From an uncultured Lachnospiraceae bacterium (GTDB taxonomy: Bacteria > Bacillota > Clostridia > Lachnospirales > Lachnospiraceae): a stretch of DNA of 11,415 nucleotides. The DNA lies in assembly GCA_947068385.1 (NCBI GenBank), contig CAMTBF010000068.1, positions 1-11,415 of the forward strand. The letters run 5' to 3'. Shown here one piece after another: positions 6,662 to 11,415 of this stretch. Every line of letters starts with the position of its first letter. Position 1 is the first letter of the stretch. The notes below the pieces were generated by a model, which did no database searches, had not been told where the DNA came from, and was given only the letters and a program-made list of their open reading frames with translations. A program made the position numbers and the translations under genes.

Positions 6662-9427
6662 ATGTCATCCTACACAATACCAGAGGCTACGGGCGCCTCT
6701 ATCCGCCCCAGGAACCTGTTAAAGCATAGGACTTTCCTCATCACCGACTTCGGAGCCAGTGAAGATGCCGCCCCGGCTGTCAACACCCAGGCCATCAACA
6801 GCGCCATCCAGGCTGCCGCCATGGAAGGCGGGACCGTAGTCATCCCTGAGGGAACCTTCCACACCTATACCATCCTCCTGAAAAGCAATGTGAATCTCTA
6901 TCTCTCGGAAGGCGCAGTGGTATCGGCGGCCAGAACCGACATTCCCCATTCCCGCCAGGCTGCGCCCGGCGAGGGAGGCAATTATAAGGAGCCCGAGGTG
7001 AACCGCTACGTGGGCCTCCAGGATCACGGGCATTCCTACTTCTCCAACAGCCTGATCTACGGATCCGACCTGGAGAATATCATGATCTCCGGCAAGGGCC
7101 TGATCACCGGAGGGCGCTTCGATGAAAAAAGCGGCATCCTGGAGCATGTGCTCCAGGGCGGCGATCCCCAGGAGCCCATGTCCCGGGAGGCAAAGGGCCA
7201 CCAGGAGGAGTGGTTCGGCAATAAGGGAATCGCCCTGGTTCGCTGCGAGAACGTGGTCCTGGAGGATTTCTCCGTCACCATCGGCGGGCATTTCGCCATC
7301 ATCGCGGAGGGGTGCCGGAACCTGTACGTGAACCACATCCTGGTGGACACCATAAGGGACGCCTTCGATATCGACTGCTGCCGCGACGTGACGGTGCGGC
7401 ACACCATCTGCAACTCCCTCACCGACGAGAGCCTGTGCCTGAAGGCCTCCTTCGGGGCGGGCATCTTCGAGCCCCTCCAGAACGTGCTCATAGAGGACTG
7501 CACCGTATGCGGCTACGACGCGGGCAGCGTATACGCCGGGGAGTATACGAGGGACAAGCTGATCGCCGTGGACCGCTGCGGCCCCACCGGGCGGCTGAAG
7601 TTCGGCACGGAGGCCACCTGCGGCTACCATCTGGTGACGATCCGGCGGGTGCGGTTCGAGAGGTCCAGGGGCTTCTGCATGGAGTCCGTGGACTGCTCCT
7701 CCCTGACCAATGTGATCTTCGAGGACTGCGTCCTGGACAATGTGTCCAGCTCCCCCATCTTCCTGCGGGCCGGCGACAGGGCCAGGTTCCCCGTGACGGG
7801 AAACGCCTCCTCCTCGGCCTACCCGGCCCTGGACACCAATGTGCGCCTGGACGACAGGAACTGGGTGCTGCCCAACGAGAGGGCCTACCACTGCTATCCC
7901 GCCAGGCGCTACGCCCCCCATTATAACCGGACGAAGACCGTGACCGTGGACGGGCATTCCTCCTTTGAGATCGTGGATCCCCTCAATCCGGTGGAGTGCA
8001 ATCCGGCCAATTACGAGGAGTTTGACGGGCATTACTATCTCAGGGTCTGGCAGTCCGAAAGCTATGCCCAGAAGAACACCTCCAGCCAGGGGAGCTCCCG
8101 CCAGAACCACGGTGCCCTGCATCCGGAGGCCCACGGCGCTTATGTGGCCGACCTCTCCAGGGAGCTGAAGGAGGCCGACCTGCCCTTATACGCCAATGCG
8201 ATCGGATCCGCCACCATGGCCACGGTGAGCAATGTATTGATCCGCAACGTCACCATCACCAACGCGGATCCCCGCTACCCTATCCTGCTGATGGGGCTGA
8301 CGGATTCCCATATAAAGAACATCGTCCTGGAGAACATCTCCGTGGAGTACAGAGGCGGTCTGACCATGGAGCATGCCGTGGAGCAGAGGCAGCTGAACAC
8401 GGAATGGAAGTTCTCCCAGTTCCACACGAAGGAGCGGGTCCAGAACCTGCCCTGGCTGGTGAACACTTTCTTCTCCAGGGGCGAAGTCCTCCTGCCCCGG
8501 GCAGACTGGGACGCCGAGGAGGGCTGCTGGCGGGGGGACCCCTATAACGTGCCGGAGCTGCCGGGGGCCTACCCGGAGCCCAGCACCTGGGGGATCCTGC
8601 CCGCCTACGGCCTGTTCGCCAAGCATGTGGACGGCCTGACCCTGCGGAACATCCACTTTTCCTGCAAGGTGCCGGACGGCAGGCATGTCTGCGTCTTCGA
8701 CGACGTAAGCGATGTCTGCGTGGACGGCATGGAGGCCCACTGTGCCCGGGACATTGCCCCGATCGCCGCCGTCACGGATCATTACAGGCGGCACACCAAT
8801 GCGGAGGACGTGCCGGAGCAGCCCTATTTCACCACCGAAGTCACCGGGCTGGAGATCCACAGGCCATTGGTATTGTGGGACGGCGCAAAGGACGGCCAGC
8901 CCAGGACGCTCCACGCCAAGTCCGACTGCGTCAAGCAGGTGGAGATCAACGCCCCTGCCCCCGGCACTCCCCAGGACAGCCTCTATCCCCTGCCCACAGC
9001 GCCCTGTCAGGAGACCGGATACCATTATGAGGTGGAGACCGACAACTATCCCCTGCCCCTGACCGTATACCGGCCCTATATCCAGCCGGTGGCGCCTGTG
9101 CGGATCCGGGCCGGAGCGCTTTGCCGCATCCGTCTATCCGTGCGCAACCCTGCCAGCGACGTGTCCGAGGAGGCCACAGGCACCAGGCTGTACAACGGCC
9201 AGATCCTGCTGCCCAACTACAGCGTGAAGGGCGTGGCCTCGCCTCTGCAGGTAACCTGTGAGAACCTGCCGGAGGGCGCACGGCTGGACCTGGCCGAAAT
9301 GGAGTTCCTCTGGACGCCCACCAGCGGACAGAAGGGCGAACATTACATCGTCTTCGCGGTGGACGACGGCCTGATGCCGGAGAGGATGCGTGTCAAGATC
9401 ACTGTGGAGGATACAGAAAATGACTGA
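6662..9427 (+). CDS. GH28-like right-handed beta-helix glycoside hydrolase with C-terminal Ig-like module
   Basis: Probably a polysaccharide-active enzyme of the pectin lyase fold, related to GH28 polygalacturonases; substrate unknown. Of 921 residues, 25-90 match the N-terminal pectate-lyase-superfamily segment (ITDFGAS, AINSAIQAA, GGTVVIPEGTF, SNVNLYLSEGAVV). Residues 135-370 are helix coils: GLITGG, NVVLEDFSVTIGG, DAFDIDCCRDVTV (233-245), SLTDESLCLKASFG (252-265), GFCMESVDC, SPIFLRAG. The GH28 Asp pair appears as D255-E256, and the usual GHG and RIK motifs are not recognisable, so catalysis may differ or be lost. Further coils occur near 520-565 and 655-695. Residues 868-917 look like a putative Ig (He_PIG) module (FLWTPTSGQKGEHYIVFAVDDG). 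No signal peptide or anchor is visible, so it is probably cytoplasmic and would act on imported oligosaccharides. AAAGGAG lies 11 nt upstream. No sugar transporter is adjacent. Confidence 0.8.
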   Translation: MSSYTIPEATGASIRPRNLLKHRTFLITDFGASEDAAPAVNTQAINSAIQAAAMEGGTVVIPEGTFHTYTILLKSNVNLYLSEGAVVSAARTDIPHSRQAAPGEGGNYKEPEVNRYVGLQDHGHSYFSNSLIYGSDLENIMISGKGLITGGRFDEKSGILEHVLQGGDPQEPMSREAKGHQEEWFGNKGIALVRCENVVLEDFSVTIGGHFAIIAEGCRNLYVNHILVDTIRDAFDIDCCRDVTVRHTICNSLTDESLCLKASFGAGIFEPLQNVLIEDCTVCGYDAGSVYAGEYTRDKLIAVDRCGPTGRLKFGTEATCGYHLVTIRRVRFERSRGFCMESVDCSSLTNVIFEDCVLDNVSSSPIFLRAGDRARFPVTGNASSSAYPALDTNVRLDDRNWVLPNERAYHCYPARRYAPHYNRTKTVTVDGHSSFEIVDPLNPVECNPANYEEFDGHYYLRVWQSESYAQKNTSSQGSSRQNHGALHPEAHGAYVADLSRELKEADLPLYANAIGSATMATVSNVLIRNVTITNADPRYPILLMGLTDSHIKNIVLENISVEYRGGLTMEHAVEQRQLNTEWKFSQFHTKERVQNLPWLVNTFFSRGEVLLPRADWDAEEGCWRGDPYNVPELPGAYPEPSTWGILPAYGLFAKHVDGLTLRNIHFSCKVPDGRHVCVFDDVSDVCVDGMEAHCARDIAPIAAVTDHYRRHTNAEDVPEQPYFTTEVTGLEIHRPLVLWDGAKDGQPRTLHAKSDCVKQVEINAPAPGTPQDSLYPLPTAPCQETGYHYEVETDNYPLPLTVYRPYIQPVAPVRIRAGALCRIRLSVRNPASDVSEEATGTRLYNGQILLPNYSVKGVASPLQVTCENLPEGARLDLAEMEFLWTPTSGQKGEHYIVFAVDDGLMPERMRVKITVEDTEND

Positions 9428-9878
9428 CTATTCCCTGCTTCAGGAGCAGCTGAGATCCATGACCCATGCCGAGCGCGACACCATCGCGAACCTGGCCAAT
9501 GCCTCCGCCCTGCTGTACATGAGCTTAAGCGGCATCAACTGGGCAGGCTTCTATCTGGTACGGGAGGGCCAGCTGGTCTTAGGCCCCTTCCAGGGGAAGC
9601 CCGCCTGCATCCGCATCGATTTCGGAAAAGGGGTATGCGGCAGCGCGGCGGCAGAGGACGCCACGTTCCTGGTCCCTGACGTGCACGCGTTCGCCGGACA
9701 TATCGCCTGCGATGCCGCCTCCAATTCGGAGATCGTGGTCCCTGTCCACCAGGCCGGAAGGCTGACGGCCGTGCTGGATATAGACAGCCCTCTCTACGGG
9801 CGTTTTACCGAGGAAGACCGGGCGGGGCTGGAGCGCTTCTGCGCTGTCCTGGAGGACGCCTGCGACTGGCAGATTTAA
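9420..9878 (+). CDS. Free methionine-(R)-sulfoxide reductase (GAF-domain fRMsr)
   Basis: Reduces free L-methionine-(R)-S-oxide to methionine with thioredoxin, an oxidative-stress repair role; cytoplasmic. The 152-residue product is a single GAF domain of normal family length. Three cysteines, C63 (PACIRI), C73 (GKGVCGSA) and C97 (GHIACDAAS), have spacings of 10 and 24 residues, the pattern of the active-site cysteines in yeast fRMsr. NWAGFYLV (40-47), EIVVPV (104-109) and LDIDSP are further family signatures. A start at 9390 is possible, but 9420 has GGAGG 9 nt upstream and gives the standard N-terminus. It overlaps the end of the GH28-like gene by 8 nt, suggesting translational coupling although the functions look unrelated. 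Confidence 0.92.
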   Translation: MTDYSLLQEQLRSMTHAERDTIANLANASALLYMSLSGINWAGFYLVREGQLVLGPFQGKPACIRIDFGKGVCGSAAAEDATFLVPDVHAFAGHIACDAASNSEIVVPVHQAGRLTAVLDIDSPLYGRFTEEDRAGLERFCAVLEDACDWQI

Positions 9879-9917
9879 GACAGCCTAATCTTACATAGAA
9901 ACGAGGATGCAATCCAT

Positions 9918-11415
9918 ATGGCAAACGAGATAACCAAGTGCCCCATGTGCGGCACGAAGCTGAAAATGATGAACGGAAGGATGACCTGTAAGGAATGCGG
10001 CTATTATGTCAGGGGCAGCGGAGAGCAGACGGCCTCCTCCGGCATCGGCCCACAGTCTTCCGCGGCGGGTGCGCCTTTCCCCCAGAAAGCCACCGATACG
10101 GCGGGCAGCCAGGGCAGCCGCTATGTGATCTCCGGACAGTCCGGCTATTCCGGGAGGCCCACCGTCTCCGGCCCTTCCTCCCCCGGAGGGCACGCGGAGC
10201 ACAATCCCGCCGTGGCGATCGTGGTAGGGGTGCTTGCGGGCGTCGTCTGCGTGGCCCTGTTCGCCCTCGTCGTCATGTTCAAATCCGGCTCCCTCCAGAA
10301 CCTGCTTCCGGATAAGGAGTCCGGCAGCTATGCCAGCTCCTCCACCCAGGAGAAGTTTACCTCTTCTGATGCTGCGGAGAAGAAGACGGACGCGCCCACC
10401 AGGGAGGACGCCGGCTCCGGCCCCAAGACCCCCCAGTCAAGCTTCTTCTGGTCCGTGGCGGAGTACATCTGGGACAAGCCCTGCGACACCATCACGGCGG
10501 AGGAGTTCGCCAGCCTCACCGCGCTGCAGATCGACCGGGACGAGAGGAGCATCACCTTCCAGCTGGATGGCGGGGAGGCGGATACCGCCACCTATGAGAC
10601 CGACGCAGGGCTGGAGCTCTCCGACCTGTCCTGCTTTACCGGGCTGGAGTGGATCTCCATCGACGATTCCCTTTCGAAGGGGGATCTTAGCGGCCTGGAA
10701 TCCCTCACCGGACTATATTCCGAGAACAGCCTCACCGAGATGGTTTCCATCGTCCCCCATCCGGAATATATCACGGAGCTGGGCGTATACGATACCTTCC
10801 TGGCCTCCGGCCTGACGGGGCTGGACGCCTTCCCCAACCTCATGTACCTGAAAGCGGACTATGCGGGGCTGGAGGACATCTCCGCCCTGGAGCAGTTCCC
10901 CGACCTGCTGGGCCTGGCCCTGTCCGGGTGCGACAGGCTCACGGACTTCTCCCCGCTCATGTCCCTGTCCAACCTGGAGGAGCTGAGCATCGAGTCCGAC
11001 CAGCTCAAGAGCATCGATTTCGTCCGGAACATGCCTGCGCTGACCAACCTGACCATAGAGAGCACCCAGATATCCAGCGTGGACGCCCTGAGGGACTGCC
11101 CCCAGCTGGAGTACCTGTATCTGTACCTGGACGGCTCCTATAACACCACGGACTATTCCGTCATCGGCAGTTTGACGCTGTTAAAGGAGCTGGCCCTGGA
11201 GATGAGCGGAAACTACAATGGCATCATGCCCTCCTTTGCCAGCCTGACGGACCTCCAGACCCTGGCGCTGAAGGGCGTGCGCGACGTGTCCCCCGTAAAG
11301 GACGCGGTAGGCCTGGCCTACCTCTCCCTGGAGGACTGTAGCGGGGATTCCCTGGATATATTCGCCTCCCTGCCGGAGATCCAGGTGCTGTACATCAATG
11401 ATTTCTCCTCCTATA
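9918..11415 (+). CDS. Zinc-ribbon, single-pass membrane, leucine-rich-repeat protein (partial, 3' end beyond window)
   Basis: Function unknown. The frame runs open for 499 codons to the window edge, so the C-terminus is missing. Residues 8-27 form a zinc ribbon, CPMCG-N12-CKECG (C8, C11, C24, C27). Residues 32-97 are a Gly/Ser/Pro-rich linker. Residues 98-121 form one hydrophobic membrane helix (VAIVVGVLAGVVCVALFALV). Residues 122-172 are a hydrophilic S/T/K/E/P stalk. From about 195 onward, and clearly from 300 to the edge, there are leucine-rich repeats of about 22 residues (NLEELSIESDQLKSI, ALTNLTIESTQISSV, LEYLYLYL, LQTLALKG), of the SDS22/internalin-like kind. The predicted layout is ribbon inside and repeats outside the cell. 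The weak ribosome site GAGG is 11 nt before the start. It follows fRMsr by 39 nt with no terminator. A sensor or adhesion role is possible but unproven. Confidence 0.8.
   Translation, partial: MANEITKCPMCGTKLKMMNGRMTCKECGYYVRGSGEQTASSGIGPQSSAAGAPFPQKATDTAGSQGSRYVISGQSGYSGRPTVSGPSSPGGHAEHNPAVAIVVGVLAGVVCVALFALVVMFKSGSLQNLLPDKESGSYASSSTQEKFTSSDAAEKKTDAPTREDAGSGPKTPQSSFFWSVAEYIWDKPCDTITAEEFASLTALQIDRDERSITFQLDGGEADTATYETDAGLELSDLSCFTGLEWISIDDSLSKGDLSGLESLTGLYSENSLTEMVSIVPHPEYITELGVYDTFLASGLTGLDAFPNLMYLKADYAGLEDISALEQFPDLLGLALSGCDRLTDFSPLMSLSNLEELSIESDQLKSIDFVRNMPALTNLTIESTQISSVDALRDCPQLEYLYLYLDGSYNTTDYSVIGSLTLLKELALEMSGNYNGIMPSFASLTDLQTLALKGVRDVSPVKDAVGLAYLSLEDCSGDSLDIFASLPEIQVLYINDFSSY

Noticed and set aside
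6719..8134. Open frame of 471 codons on the minus strand within the GH28-like gene
   Set aside because: Antisense to a well-supported coding region, biased composition and no motifs; explained by GC-rich third codon positions.
9879..9917. Terminator or promoter between fRMsr and the leucine-rich-repeat gene
   Set aside because: The 39-nt gap has no stem followed by a T-run and no convincing -35/-10 pair.

Overview
The window looks like chromosomal DNA of a fairly GC-rich, low-GC-ancestry clostridium, most likely a gut Lachnospiraceae member. This is an inference from four things: the acpP-fabK-fabD-fabG-fabF-fabZ-accDA gene order, FabK as the enoyl-ACP reductase, a fused AccD-AccA carboxyltransferase, and Gram-positive AGGAGG-type ribosome binding sites.

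Left part (1-6435, all minus strand): a type II fatty acid synthesis operon read from right to left as acpP, fabK, fabD, fabG, fabF, fabZ and accDA. accDA runs off the left edge. Together these genes supply the acyl carrier, malonyl loading (AccDA plus FabD), chain elongation (FabF) and the reduce-dehydrate-reduce cycle (FabG, FabZ, FabK). fabH, accB, accC and a dedicated regulator, often found in such clusters, are absent from the window. fabF-fabZ and fabZ-accDA are separated by only 12 and 15 nt, so nothing is hidden between them.

Middle (6436-6661): a 226-bp AT-rich divergent intergenic region. On the minus strand it carries a near-consensus sigma-A promoter for acpP (TTGACA, 17 bp, TATCAT). 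Just downstream are three TTTGA-N3-TCAA palindromes whose centres are exactly 16 bp apart. They resemble operators of the MarR-family fatty acid regulator FabT and are the most interesting regulatory signal here. A weaker plus-strand promoter faces the other way.

Right part (6662-11415, all plus strand): a large cytoplasmic GH28-like beta-helix protein with altered catalytic motifs and a C-terminal Ig-like module; a free methionine-(R)-sulfoxide reductase overlapping it by 8 nt; and, 39 nt later, a zinc-ribbon / transmembrane / leucine-rich-repeat protein that runs off the right edge. These three may be cotranscribed, but they share no obvious pathway. I saw no RNA genes, insertion sequences, CRISPR arrays or clear intrinsic terminators.
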